DNA of 64,000 nt from Streptomyces gossypii (GTDB lineage Bacteria; Actinomycetota; Actinomycetes; Streptomycetales; Streptomycetaceae): assembly GCF_025165795.1 (NCBI RefSeq), contig NZ_JAJAGO010000002.1:453663-517662 (forward strand), given 5' to 3'. Positions 23,827 through 32,989 of the stretch are shown in pieces (position 1 is the first letter of the stretch; each line of letters starts with the position of its first letter). The position numbers were made by a program, and so were the translations under genes. The notes under the pieces were generated by a model. It was not told the DNA's origin and did not search any database. It worked only from the letters and a program-made list of their open reading frames with translations.

Positions 23827-26800
23827 TCATGCGTCCGCTGCCGTGACGTTCGGCGTTGCGACGCCCGTCGCAGTGAGGGCCGCCTCCGGGGGGAGGGCTT
23901 GGCCGCGGGTGAACTCCGCGGTGAAGGCGGCGTCGCCCAAGGCGGCTTGAGCCGCAACCGTGGCGCGGTCCGCGTCGCCGCGTTCGGCGGCGGGGCGCGG
24001 CGCGCCCGCCGCCGCGCGGGCCGCCGTGGCGGAGCCGAGCAGCAGTGCGGCGGTCCTCGGCCGTCCGCCGAGAGCCTCCGCCCCGGCCAGCCCCTCCAGC
24101 GCCAGTGCCAGTGCGCGCGGGTCGCCGGTCGTACGGGCAGCCGCGAGGCCCGCCAGTTGCCGGTCGCGGGCGGCCACCGCGTCGCCGCGCTGTTCGGCGA
24201 CGAAGCCCAGCTCGGCGAGGACCAGCGCGTTCGCGTCGTCGAGCCCGATCCGCCGGTGCCATTCCAGGACGCCGCGCAGGTGCTCCTCGGCCAGATCGAG
24301 CAGCCCCTCGCGCCGGGCGCCGAGTCCGAGTCCCAGCAGGGCGTTGAACTCACCCGCACGGAAGCCCTGTTCGGAGGCGAGCCGCCGTGCGTGCTCATGG
24401 TGCTCGCGGGCCGCGTCGTGGTCCCCGGTCAGCAGCGCGATCCGGCCGAGTCCGGAAAGCAGGTCGACGGCGAGAGTGGACAGCCGCAGGTGTTCAGCCT
24501 TGCGCAGCCCTTCGCGGTACAGGCGTTCGGCGTGCTCGTAGTCGCCCCGGATCTCGGCGAGTGAGGCGAGCGGGTAGACGGTCCACAACCGGCCGCTCTC
24601 GTCTCCTGCTTCGCGGAAGAGTTCGGCGCTGCGGGTGCCGTCCCGTCCCGCGCCGTCCAGGTCGCCCCGGAGCAGCCGCTGTATGGAGCGGTCGCTGAGC
24701 GCGGCGGCGGTGCCCCATCGGTCGCCGAGGGTGCGGAAGTCGTCCAGGGCGAGGGCGGTGAGCCGCTCTCCCTCCAGCAGGCCGCCGGTGCCGCACAGGG
24801 CGTGGGAGAGGAACCACCGGGCCTGGGCCAGCCCTGCCGGGTCGTCCAGTTCCTCGTACGGGGCGAGGGCGGCCTCGATCCGCCCCGGACGGTCGGCGCC
24901 GTCGCCCGCCAGGATGCTGATGCCGGTGTGCCAGGCGCCGACCCGGGCGCGCAGCTGTGTGCGCGCCGGGGTGTCGGCCCCCTCGGTGCCTGCGGCGGCG
25001 GCCCCCGTATCGAGGGACAGCGCCGCGGTCAGCGAGCGGCGGGCCTCGCCGAGCCGTCCGCGCAGCCCCCAGTACCAGCTGAGCGCCGCGACCAGGCGCA
25101 GCGCGGCGGACGCGTCGGCGCCGCGCACCGCGGTGTCCAGGGCGGCGCGGAGGTTCGCCGCTTCGGCGTCCAGCCGCTCCAGCCACAGGTGCTGGTCGGG
25201 TCCGCGCAGCGCGGGCTCGGCCCGCTCGGCGAACGCGACATGGTGGGCGAGGTGCCGCGCCCGTACGGTCTCCAGCTCACCGGCCTCCCGCATGCGGTCC
25301 GTGCAGTAGGCGGCGACGGACTCCAGCAGGCGGTAGCGCGGCCCGTCCCCCGGGTGGGGCCCGGAGACGGCGACCACCAGGGAGCGGTCCACCAGGCGTA
25401 CCAGCAGATCCGGCACATCGTGGGCCGCCAAGCCCCCGCCTGCGCACACCGCTTCGGCCGCCTGCAGGGTGCAGCCCTCCGCGTGGACGGCGAGCCTGCG
25501 CAACACCGTGCGCTCCGGCTCGCCGAGCAGTTCCCAGCTCCAGTCGATCATCGCGCGGAGCGTCTGCTGCCGGGCGGGGGCGCCGCGTTGCCCCTGGCCC
25601 GGCAGCCGGAAGCGGTCGTCCAGCCGCGTGAGCAACTCCCTTATGCCCAGGGCGCGTACGCGGGTGGCGGCGAGCTCCAGGGCGAGCGGGATGCCGTCGA
25701 GGCGGCGGCAGACGGCCCGTACGGTCTCGGCGCCGTCCGCGTCCGCCGTGAATCCCGGGGAGGCGGCGGCGCGCGCGAGGAACAGTTCGACCGCGCTGTC
25801 CGGCGCCAGCGGCGGGACGGACCACAGCGTTTCACCCGCCAGCGCCAGCGCTTCCTGACTGGTCGTCAAGATGTGGAGTCCCGGCGCCGACCGCAGCAGC
25901 AGCTCGACCAACGAGGCGGCCTGTTCGACCAGATGCTCGCAGTTGTCGAGGACGAGCAGCAGTCGCGTCTCGCGCAGCGCCTCCGCCAACCGGTCGGCCA
26001 CCTCAGGCTGTTCATCCTGCGGCAGTACGCCCCACGCGCCGTCGTCGCGTACGCCCAGCGCGGCGCACACCACCTCGGCCAGTTCCGCCAGTCCCGCGTG
26101 CTCACCTCCGAGGCCCGCCAGTTCGATCAGCCACACGCCGTCCGGGAAGGTGCCGGTCAGTTCGTCGGCGGCGGCCGTCGCCAGTCGTGTCTTGCCTACC
26201 CCGCCGGGCCCGGTGAGCGTGACCAGGCGCCGCGTCTCGACCAGCTTCCGCACCTCGACGACGGCCTCCGCACGGCCCACCAGCTCCGTGAGCGGGGCGG
26301 GCAGCCGGTGTACGGGCCGTGTGGCGCGCGCCGGTGCGGGAAGCGGTGCGGGCGCCGCAGCAGGCCGAGTCGCGGACGCGGGAACGGCGGACTGCGGGGC
26401 GGACGCCGCGTCCGCCTCCGTGCCGGGCTCGGTGTCCGTCCCCGGCCTCGCGCCCGCCTCCGTGGCGGCGTCCGCGTCCAGCGTCGGGTCCTGGGCCAGA
26501 ATCGCCCGTTGCAGGGTTACCAGTTCCGGGCTCGGATCGAGTCCCAGATCCTCCGCAAGCCGCGCCCGCAGTTCCTCGTATCCGGCAAGCGCCTCGCTCT
26601 GCCGCCCGGCCCGGTACAGCGCGCGCAGCTGTACGGACCGCAGCCGCTCGCGCAGCGGGTGCCGGGTGATCAGTTCCGCGAGTGCGCCGGCGAGCGCGCC
26701 GTGCTCGCCGAGCCGGAGCCGGGCCTCGGCGTGATCCTCCAGCGCGCCCAGCCGCTCCTCCTCCAGCCGGTCGGCGGCGGCACGGGCGAACGGTTCCCCC

Positions 26801-27225
26801 GCGAAGTCCGCGAACGCGGGCCCGCGCCACAGCGCCAGCGCGTCGGCCAGCAGCGCGGCCCGTACGGCCGGATCGGTGCCCGCCCGCGCCCGTGCGGTCA
26901 GCTCCGCGAAGCGGCCGGAGTCGACCGTGCCGGGCGCGGCCGCCAGCAGGTATCCGGGCGCCTGCGAAACCACCAGCCCCCGGCCGCCCGGCTCCGCCTC
27001 CTCCAGCGCCCGGCGCAGCTGGGACGCCTTCGCCTGGAGCGCCCGCGTCGGGTTCGACGGGGGCCGTTCGCCCCACAGGTCATCGATCAGCCGGTGCGCG
27101 GAGACCGGACGGCCCTCCTCCACCAGCAGCGACGCCAGGAGTGCGCGGACCTTCAGCTCGGGGATCGTGACCGGCTGCCCGTCCGCCGTCCACACGCCTA
27201 CCGGCCCCAGCACCCCGAATCGCAT
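23827..27225 (-). CDS. AfsR/SARP-family regulator with BTAD, NTPase and TPR regions
   Basis: 1132 residues; the ATG at 27225 starts exactly at MRFGVLGPVGVWTADGQPV, the usual front of the SARP winged-helix domain. A bacterial transcriptional activation (BTAD) domain spans about 100-245. After an Ala/Pro linker comes a STAND/NB-ARC-type NTPase with Walker A GPGGVGKTRLATAA and Walker B-like LLLVLDNCEH. The C-terminal ~400 residues are alpha-helical and TPR-like (LGLGARREGLLDLAEEHLR). Such proteins activate secondary metabolism or stress genes. No biosynthetic cluster is adjacent; the divergent SDR gene is the nearest candidate target. Confidence 0.9.
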   Translation of the reverse strand: MRFGVLGPVGVWTADGQPVTIPELKVRALLASLLVEEGRPVSAHRLIDDLWGERPPSNPTRALQAKASQLRRALEEAEPGGRGLVVSQAPGYLLAAAPGTVDSGRFAELTARARAGTDPAVRAALLADALALWRGPAFADFAGEPFARAAADRLEEERLGALEDHAEARLRLGEHGALAGALAELITRHPLRERLRSVQLRALYRAGRQSEALAGYEELRARLAEDLGLDPSPELVTLQRAILAQDPTLDADAATEAGARPGTDTEPGTEADAASAPQSAVPASATRPAAAPAPLPAPARATRPVHRLPAPLTELVGRAEAVVEVRKLVETRRLVTLTGPGGVGKTRLATAAADELTGTFPDGVWLIELAGLGGEHAGLAELAEVVCAALGVRDDGAWGVLPQDEQPEVADRLAEALRETRLLLVLDNCEHLVEQAASLVELLLRSAPGLHILTTSQEALALAGETLWSVPPLAPDSAVELFLARAAASPGFTADADGAETVRAVCRRLDGIPLALELAATRVRALGIRELLTRLDDRFRLPGQGQRGAPARQQTLRAMIDWSWELLGEPERTVLRRLAVHAEGCTLQAAEAVCAGGGLAAHDVPDLLVRLVDRSLVVAVSGPHPGDGPRYRLLESVAAYCTDRMREAGELETVRARHLAHHVAFAERAEPALRGPDQHLWLERLDAEAANLRAALDTAVRGADASAALRLVAALSWYWGLRGRLGEARRSLTAALSLDTGAAAAGTEGADTPARTQLRARVGAWHTGISILAGDGADRPGRIEAALAPYEELDDPAGLAQARWFLSHALCGTGGLLEGERLTALALDDFRTLGDRWGTAAALSDRSIQRLLRGDLDGAGRDGTRSAELFREAGDESGRLWTVYPLASLAEIRGDYEHAERLYREGLRKAEHLRLSTLAVDLLSGLGRIALLTGDHDAAREHHEHARRLASEQGFRAGEFNALLGLGLGARREGLLDLAEEHLRGVLEWHRRIGLDDANALVLAELGFVAEQRGDAVAARDRQLAGLAAARTTGDPRALALALEGLAGAEALGGRPRTAALLLGSATAARAAAGAPRPAAERGDADRATVAAQAALGDAAFTAEFTRGQALPPEAALTATGVATPNVTAADA

Positions 27226-27326
27226 GGCGTCACCGTAACGCGCTCCGAACACGGCCATAACCGCAGCCGAGCCGTACGCGAAGCGCCCGCGGTCAATGTG
27301 GCTCCTGTCCGGAACAGCACGGACCC

Positions 27327-27350
27327 TCACGAGATCACGAGATCACGAGA
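27327..27350. repeat. Three tandem copies of TCACGAGA
   Basis: Three perfect 8-bp units lie 20 nt upstream of the SDR start, in the gap between it and the divergent AfsR-like regulator. SARP proteins bind direct repeats, though usually spaced at 11 bp or so. A regulatory role is possible but the 8-bp period is not typical. Confidence 0.7.
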
Positions 27351-27370
27351 TCAGGAACAGGGAGCACATC

Positions 27371-28192
27371 ATGGGCAAGCTCAGCGGCAAGACGGCACTG
27401 GTCACCGGCGGCAGCCGCGGCATCGGGCGGAGCATCGCGGAACGACTGGGCTCCGAGGGCGCGCTGGTCGCCGTGCACTACGCGTTCAACGAGCAGGCCG
27501 CGAAGGAGACGGTGACCGCCATCGAGCAGGCGGGCGGCCGGGCCTTCTCGCTCCGTACGGAGCTGGGAGTCCCGGGTGACGCCGAGGCGCTCTGGGCGGC
27601 CTTCGACGAGGGCATCGGCGAGTTCACCGGCGCTGCGGGTACGGGAGCAGGGCCGGGAGCCGATGCGGATGCCGGTACGGGGGAGGGCGGCGGCCTGGAC
27701 ATTCTTGTCAACAACGCGGGCGTCGCGGGCCACGGGCTGATCCACGAGGTGGAGGAGGCGGACTTCGACCGGGTCTTCGCCGTCAACGCCAAAGCACCGT
27801 TCTTCGTCATCAAGCACGGGCTGAAGCGGCTGCGCGACGGCGGCCGGATCATCAACATCTCCTCCGGCGTCACCAAGGTCGCCTTCCCCGGCATGACCTC
27901 GTACGCCGCGAGCAAGGGCGCCGTCGAGGTGCTCACGCTGACCCTCGCCCAGACGCTGGGGGAACGCGGCATCACGGTCAACGCGGTCTCGCCCGGCACC
28001 ATCGAGACGGACATCCACCCGTGGATGGCGGACCCGGACGCGAAGGCGCACGCCGCGTCGTTCTCGGTCTTCAACCGGGTCGGTCAGCCCGCAGACGTCG
28101 CCGACGTCGTCGGCTTCCTGGCCTCACCCGACGCCCGCTGGGTGACCGGCCAGAACATCGACGTCAGCGGGGGGTCCGGCCTCGGGCTCTGA
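27371..28192 (+). CDS. Short-chain dehydrogenase/reductase
   Basis: 273 residues from ATG 27371 (GGGAGC upstream). Classical SDR motifs are present: TGGSRGIGRS for the cofactor, NNAGV, the catalytic Ser in INISSG and YAASK (Tyr/Lys), then VNAVSPGTIETD. An Ala/Gly/Asp-rich insert of about 20 residues (near 88-110) precedes DILVNNAG and is unlike typical members. It ends with the SGGSGLGL tail common to FabG-like enzymes. It is followed after 82 nt by a flavodoxin-fold reductase, with which it may be co-transcribed. Confidence 0.92.
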   Translation: MGKLSGKTALVTGGSRGIGRSIAERLGSEGALVAVHYAFNEQAAKETVTAIEQAGGRAFSLRTELGVPGDAEALWAAFDEGIGEFTGAAGTGAGPGADADAGTGEGGGLDILVNNAGVAGHGLIHEVEEADFDRVFAVNAKAPFFVIKHGLKRLRDGGRIINISSGVTKVAFPGMTSYAASKGAVEVLTLTLAQTLGERGITVNAVSPGTIETDIHPWMADPDAKAHAASFSVFNRVGQPADVADVVGFLASPDARWVTGQNIDVSGGSGLGL

Positions 28193-28274
28193 GAGCCGCA
28201 CCCCCGCGCGCCGGAAGCCGCCCTGTCCCGTGCCCGGCCGCTGCCCCGTCCTGACACCCGAGGGAGACCCCGTC

Positions 28275-28898
28275 ATGCCCCACACACTGCTCGTCCTCGC
28301 CCACCCGCGCCGTGACTCGCTCACCGCCCAGGTCGCGGGCCGCCTGCACCGCAGGCTGACCGACGAGGGGCACACCGTCGACCTGCTCGACCTCTACGCC
28401 GAGGATTTCGACCCCCGCCTCCACCCGGCAGACGAGCCCGACTGGGAGGACCGCGACAAGACCTACTCCCCGGAGGTACGGGCCCACATGCGCCGGATAG
28501 AGGCGGCGGACGATCTCGTGGTGGTCTTCCCTGTCTGGTGGTTCGCCGCACCCGCGATCCTCAAGGGCTGGATCGACCGGGTGTGGAACTACGGCTTCGC
28601 CTACGGGCGCGGCAAGCCCCGGCTGGCCGCCAAACGGATGGTGTGGCTCGGCCTGGCGGGCGGCCCCAGCGCGGACTACGCCGGCAGCGGTCTGGATGTG
28701 GCGATGGAACACCAACTGCGCAAGGGGGTGTCGGAGTTCTGCGGCATCACGGCGTCGTCGGTACGGCTGCTGCACGACACCGAACTCTCCGGCGTACCGA
28801 AGGCCCAGCGGGCCGCCCGGGTCCGCGACGTGTTCGCGGCCGCGGACGCCGCACTGACGTCCTTCCACGCCTCGGCCCTCGAGCCGGCGAACACCTGA
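28275..28898 (+). CDS. NAD(P)H dehydrogenase (quinone)/flavodoxin-like oxidoreductase
   Basis: 207 residues from ATG 28275 with AGGGAGA upstream. The flavodoxin fold of the MdaB/KefF/NQO family is visible: VLAHPRRDSLT for the FMN phosphate, then VVVFPVWWFAAPAILKGWID with the diagnostic WW and GWIDR. It likely performs two-electron reduction of quinones using FMN or FAD. It follows the SDR gene and ends at a very strong terminator. Confidence 0.92.
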   Translation: MPHTLLVLAHPRRDSLTAQVAGRLHRRLTDEGHTVDLLDLYAEDFDPRLHPADEPDWEDRDKTYSPEVRAHMRRIEAADDLVVVFPVWWFAAPAILKGWIDRVWNYGFAYGRGKPRLAAKRMVWLGLAGGPSADYAGSGLDVAMEHQLRKGVSEFCGITASSVRLLHDTELSGVPKAQRAARVRDVFAAADAALTSFHASALEPANT

Positions 28899-28906
28899 AC
28901 AGCCGC

Positions 28907-28945
28907 CACAGGGGGCGGGACGGCATCGCCGTCCCGCCCCCTGTG
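28907..28945 (+). terminator. 18-bp perfect terminator hairpin
   Basis: An 18-bp stem (28907-28924 with 28928-28945) closes over ATC, 8 nt after the reductase stop codon. It has no U-tract but is extremely stable. Confidence 0.88.
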
Positions 28946-29041
28946 CGTGCCATGGGTCTCCCCTGTGCGGGGGAGGAGCACTGGCCGAAGTCATCCACAG
29001 GGTGATGTGCGAGGGGTGTGACGGCGCGCACGCTCGTGTCC

Positions 29042-29629
29042 ATGAACGAAACGACGCTGCGGGACGCGGCGGATCACCGGAGAACGATGATGACGGTGAC
29101 GGCGGGAACCGCGACCGCGCTGTGGGCGCTGGTCTTCGCCGGGTTCCACGTGCACTGGGCGGTGGGCGGTGACCTGGGCCTGGGGGACGGGAAGGCGGCG
29201 ACGGACAGCCTCACCGGGGCCTTCCTCGTCTACGACCTGGTGGTGGCCGCGATGTGCCTGGCGGGGGCGGGAGTCGCACTCGAACTGCGCCGCGCCGACG
29301 GCCGCAGCGTGGTGCCGCGATGGGTGCTGCTGACGGCGGCATGGGCGGCGACGCTGCTGCTCCTGGCACGCGGCGGGATCGGCGTGGCCGATGACGTGCT
29401 GCGCTCCACCGGCGCGCTCACCAACGGCCTCAGCGGTATGACGACCGCACAGGTCTACGGAGAGGCCGACCCGTCGGCGTACACGCTCTGGTCGATGCGG
29501 GCCGTGGACGCGTACTTCGTGATCGGCGGCGTGCTCTTCGGCACGGCCCTGCGCGGTCGCCTGCGCCAGCGAACCACCGCGCCCACACTCCGCACCCGGG
29601 CGGCCCGCCCTTCCACGCACACCGCCTGA
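29042..29629 (+). CDS. DUF3995-like four-helix membrane protein
   Basis: 195 residues. Four hydrophobic helices lie near 20-42, 60-82, 98-118 and 155-175. The first contains the FHVHWAVGGDLG pattern found in DUF3995 proteins. There is no good ribosome site for the ATG at 29042; a GTG at 29018 with GAGGG just upstream would add 8 residues and is an alternative start. A strong hairpin follows the gene. Function unknown. Confidence 0.75.
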   Translation: MNETTLRDAADHRRTMMTVTAGTATALWALVFAGFHVHWAVGGDLGLGDGKAATDSLTGAFLVYDLVVAAMCLAGAGVALELRRADGRSVVPRWVLLTAAWAATLLLLARGGIGVADDVLRSTGALTNGLSGMTTAQVYGEADPSAYTLWSMRAVDAYFVIGGVLFGTALRGRLRQRTTAPTLRTRAARPSTHTA

Positions 29630-29680
29630 CCAGACGGCGGCTGCGCCGGACAACGGGCACCGGGTGCGGGTGACGGGGGG

Positions 29681-29716
29681 AAGGGGCTGGTACGGCCGTG
29701 GCCGTACCAGCCCCTT
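29681..29716 (+). terminator. 17-bp terminator hairpin, member of a twin pair
   Basis: AAGGGGCTGGTACGGCC at 29681-29697 pairs with 29700-29716. It lies 51 nt after the membrane protein gene. A second hairpin with the same plan and nearly the same sequence lies at 29999-30034; only the five central base pairs differ. Confidence 0.85.
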
Positions 29717-29998
29717 CACACGCCCCCTGCGGCCCGGCTCTCCGCGGTTCCATGTCGCGCCTCGCGCTGCTCTGCCGTCGCGGCGAGCACTTCGCCGGGC
29801 TGGGCGCGGCGGCGTGGGAGTCCTCCGGCGCCCTGCCTCGTCTCGTCCGGGGCCGGGCGGCGGTGCGGGTTCGGCCGGTGCGGCACCGTCGGGCCGCGAT
29901 TCGGCGGTGTTCGCCGCCGCGCCGGGAGGATCCGCCTCGGGTACCTCCGCGCGGCGCGGTTTCGGGGCAGCAGTGAGGGTGAGGGCGGGGCAACGCGG
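29717..29998. other. Gene-less segment between twin hairpins
   Basis: 282 nt of very GC-rich sequence bounded by two similar terminator-like hairpins. Frames on both strands give only Arg/Pro-rich peptides with no recognisable pattern. I see nothing functional in it apart from its symmetrical boundaries. Confidence 0.5.
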
Positions 29999-30034
29999 AA
30001 GGGGCCGGGACGGCCGTGGCCGTCCCGGCCCCTT
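29999..30034 (-). terminator. 17-bp terminator hairpin of the DHA2 transporter, twin of 29681-29716
   Basis: AAGGGGCCGGGACGGCC at 29999-30015 pairs with 30018-30034, 21 nt beyond the transporter stop codon on the minus strand. Confidence 0.85.
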
Positions 30035-30055
30035 GGGCGGGCGTTGCGGATCTGC

Positions 30056-31747
30056 TCAGCGGGTCTCCGCCGAGGCTGCCACCGGCGGCGCCGGGTTCCC
30101 GTTCTCGGCAAGGACCGGGGCGCTCGCCGCCGCGGGCTCCGCGTCGGTGCCGTCCGCCGCCGCGGGCTCCGCGTCGGCGCCGATCGCCGGCACCTGCCGC
30201 AGCAGTACCACCGCCACCCCCACCGCCGCCAGGGCGAGACCCGCGCTGACCAGCGCGCCCGCGTGGAAGCCCGTGGTGAACGCTTCACGTGCCGCGACCA
30301 GCAGTTCGTCGCCGAGTCCGCCCGGCAGCGAGTCCGCAGCCGCCGTCGCTCCGCCGATCGTGTCGCGGGCCGCCTCCGCCGCCTCGGCGGGTATCCCGGC
30401 GGGGGCGTGCGCCGCCAGCTCGTCCCGGTAGACGGCGACCGAGACGCTGCCGGTGCCCGCGATTCCCAGGGCCAGTCCCAGGTCGTACGCGGTCTGCCCG
30501 GTGGCCGCCGCAGAACCGGCCTTCGCGGGCGGGGCGGAGCCGACGGCGAGCGCCGTGCCCAGCACGCTGATCGGTGCGACGCCGAACATGATGAGGGCGA
30601 GCCCCAATGAGGCGAGCCGGCTGCCTGCGTCGCCGCTCCCGGCGATCGCGGACATCCAGAAGCCGGGCAGTGTGAACAGCACCCCGGCGATGATCACGTA
30701 CGCCGGACGGATGCGCCGCGCCAGTACGGGCGTCAGCTGTGAGCCGAGGATCAGCGCCGCCGCGCCGGGCAGCAGCCACAGACCGGCCGCGAGCGGCGAA
30801 AGCCCGCCGATGACCAGCAGATACTGCGGGACGAGGTACTCGACGCCGTTCAGCGCCATCATGCCCAGCAGCAGCGTCAGCAGCGCCCCGGTGAACGCCC
30901 GGTTGGCGAAGAGCCGCAGGTCCAGCAGCGGATGGGTCAGCCCGCGCTGGCGGCGTACGAAGAGGACCGCTCCGAGCGTACCGACCGCGAACGCCACCAG
31001 CTGCTGCGCTCCGGCACCGTACTCGGCGAACCTCTTGATGCCGTACACGACCGGCAGGATGCCCAGCAGGAACAGCAGCACGCTGGCCGGGTCGAGCCGG
31101 CCCGCGTCAGGGTCGCGGTACTCGGGGAGCAGCAGCGGGGCCGCGACCAGGACCGGCAGCATCACCGGGACGCCCAGCAGGAACACCGACCCCCACCAGA
31201 AGCTGTCGAGCAGCAGACCGCCGACGACCGGCCCGATGGCGATGCCCGCCGACAGTGCGGTGACCCACATGGCGATGGCCGTGGCCCGCTGCCTGGCGTC
31301 GGTGAACATGTGGCTGATCAGCGCCAGCGTCGAAGGCAGTACGGCGGCCCCGGCGACGCCCAGCGCGGCACGGGCCGCGATCAGCATGCCGGGGCTGGTG
31401 GCGTACGCGGCGAGCAGCGAGGCGGCGATCACCCCGGCCGAGCCCGCCATCAGCAGTCTGCGACGGCCGACGCGGTCGCCGAGGGTGCCCATGATGACCA
31501 GGAATCCGGCGGTCATGAAGCCGTACATGTCGGTTGTCCACAGCAGTTCGCTGCTGCTGGGTTCGAGGTCGGCGGTCAGATAGGGGGTCGCCAGCCACAG
31601 CACGCCGAGGTCGGCCGTCATCAGGGTGACGGGCAGCAGGAGCAGGGCGAGGCCCAGCCACTGGCGCGGGCCCGCCGCGCGGCGGACGGGGGCTGGTGCG
31701 GGTCCTGCGGGGGCGGGGCCGGGGGCGGTTTCGGATGCGGAAGTCAT
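30056..31747 (-). CDS. MFS drug exporter, DHA2 (14-helix) family
   Basis: 563 residues. About 14 membrane helices between 30 and 500 and the DHA2 signature are visible: WTTDMYGFMTAGFLVIMGTL, GDRVGRRRLL between helices 2 and 3, and AMWVTALSAGIAIGPVVGG (motif C) in helix 5. The C-terminal ~50 residues are Ala/Pro/Glu-rich. It probably expels hydrophobic or cationic drugs by proton exchange. No linked regulator is adjacent. It has its own terminator. The 276 nt upstream separate it from the divergent DprA-like gene. Confidence 0.92.
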   Translation of the reverse strand: MTSASETAPGPAPAGPAPAPVRRAAGPRQWLGLALLLLPVTLMTADLGVLWLATPYLTADLEPSSSELLWTTDMYGFMTAGFLVIMGTLGDRVGRRRLLMAGSAGVIAASLLAAYATSPGMLIAARAALGVAGAAVLPSTLALISHMFTDARQRATAIAMWVTALSAGIAIGPVVGGLLLDSFWWGSVFLLGVPVMLPVLVAAPLLLPEYRDPDAGRLDPASVLLFLLGILPVVYGIKRFAEYGAGAQQLVAFAVGTLGAVLFVRRQRGLTHPLLDLRLFANRAFTGALLTLLLGMMALNGVEYLVPQYLLVIGGLSPLAAGLWLLPGAAALILGSQLTPVLARRIRPAYVIIAGVLFTLPGFWMSAIAGSGDAGSRLASLGLALIMFGVAPISVLGTALAVGSAPPAKAGSAAATGQTAYDLGLALGIAGTGSVSVAVYRDELAAHAPAGIPAEAAEAARDTIGGATAAADSLPGGLGDELLVAAREAFTTGFHAGALVSAGLALAAVGVAVVLLRQVPAIGADAEPAAADGTDAEPAAASAPVLAENGNPAPPVAASAETR

Positions 31748-32023
31748 GGGGGAACTGTGCGGACCACCCCTTCGGGTGGGGCTCGGGCGGAGTTACGGCG
31801 CCGTTCGGCAGCTGTTCCGCCGCCCGTCCCTGCTGCCCGTGACGCTTGTTCCTCGCCTCCCGCACCCCTACCGCGACAGCGGTGAGCCGCACACACCGGC
31901 ACCGGGCGCTCCTGTGTAAGGAACTGACACACGCTCATAGTGGTGAGAAGATGCTCACGGCCCGTGAGGAAGACGAGTTCCCTTCGAACAGTTCGGGGCC
32001 GCGAGTAGAAGGAAGAGTCTGTG

Positions 32024-32989
32024 ATGGACGGTATCTGCTTAGAGCAGGAGAACCTGCTCACCTTATGTGCGCTCCACCACGAGAGCGCGACGCTGGACTG
32101 GCAGTTGGTCGCCCGGGTGTGCCAGTCGCGGGCGGGCCTGGAGGCCATGCTGGCCGGTGACATCCCCGAGGAGTCCGCAGCGGCGCGCAAGAGCCTGCCG
32201 GTACTACGAGGCGCACTCACCTCCGGCGGTCTGGATGCGGCACGATCCCGCGTCGCCGGTGAGGTGGAGGCCGCCGGCTTGGCGGGGGCCCGGATGGTGA
32301 CCGTGCTGGACGACGCCTACCCGGCGAACCTGCGGCCGGTGCCGAACCTGCCGCCGTTCCTCTTCCACCGCGGCCCCCTCCAAGCGCGGGATGTCCGGTC
32401 GGTCGCCGTGGTCGGCACCCGCGATGCGAGCGCGGACGGGCTCAGCCGCGCGGCGCGGATGGCCGAGGGCCTGACCCAGGAAGACGTCGTCGTCGTCAGC
32501 GGCCTCGCTAAGGGAATCGACGCCGCCGCACACCAGGCCACCCTGGACGTCGGCGGCCGTACCGTCGCGGTGATGGGCACGGGGATCGCCGCCCCGGTCT
32601 ACCCGGCGCAGAACCGGCCCCTCGCCGACCGCATCCTGAGCCAAGGCGGCGCGCTGGTCTCGCAGTTCTGGCCCACCAGCTCCCCCGCACGCTGGACCTT
32701 CCCCCGACGGAACGTGGTCACCTCCGGCTACACCAGGGGCAGCGTCGTCATCGAGGCGTCCAGCACCTCGGGCGCGAAGATGCAGGCCCGGATCGCGGCC
32801 GAGCACGGCAAACAGGTCTTCCTCCTGCGCTCTCTGATCGCCGCACAGCCATGGGCGGCGAAGATGATCGACCAGAAGAAGGCCGTCGAAGTCACCGAAC
32901 TCGACGACGTCCTGCGTCACCTCGGCCGCCCGGAACCGCAGCACCCGACCGGGCAGCAGCAGATCCAGTTAGCCCTGGCGGGCGTGTGA
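32024..32989 (+). CDS. DprA/Smf-like Rossmann (SLOG) protein
   Basis: 321 residues; the ATG at 32024 is favoured over the GTG at 32021 by its spacing from GGAAGAG. An N-terminal helical region (~100 residues) precedes the DprA core: VAVVGTRDASADG, VVSGLAKGIDAAAHQ, VMGTGIAAPVYPAQN, then WTFPRRNVVTSGYTRG and VVIEASSTSGAK. The arrangement follows DprA, which binds single-stranded DNA and loads RecA. This one is divergent and is not in the usual housekeeping dprA context. Its stop overlaps a ComF-like phosphoribosyltransferase gene as GTGA. The pairing of two competence-type proteins suggests a nucleic-acid or nucleotide-sensing module, possibly defensive (inference). Confidence 0.85.
   Translation: MDGICLEQENLLTLCALHHESATLDWQLVARVCQSRAGLEAMLAGDIPEESAAARKSLPVLRGALTSGGLDAARSRVAGEVEAAGLAGARMVTVLDDAYPANLRPVPNLPPFLFHRGPLQARDVRSVAVVGTRDASADGLSRAARMAEGLTQEDVVVVSGLAKGIDAAAHQATLDVGGRTVAVMGTGIAAPVYPAQNRPLADRILSQGGALVSQFWPTSSPARWTFPRRNVVTSGYTRGSVVIEASSTSGAKMQARIAAEHGKQVFLLRSLIAAQPWAAKMIDQKKAVEVTELDDVLRHLGRPEPQHPTGQQQIQLALAGV

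Noticed and set aside
22440-31747. Secondary metabolite cluster around the AfsR-like regulator and oxidoreductases
   Set aside because: No PKS, NRPS, terpene or RiPP core enzyme is present; oxidoreductases and an exporter alone are not enough.
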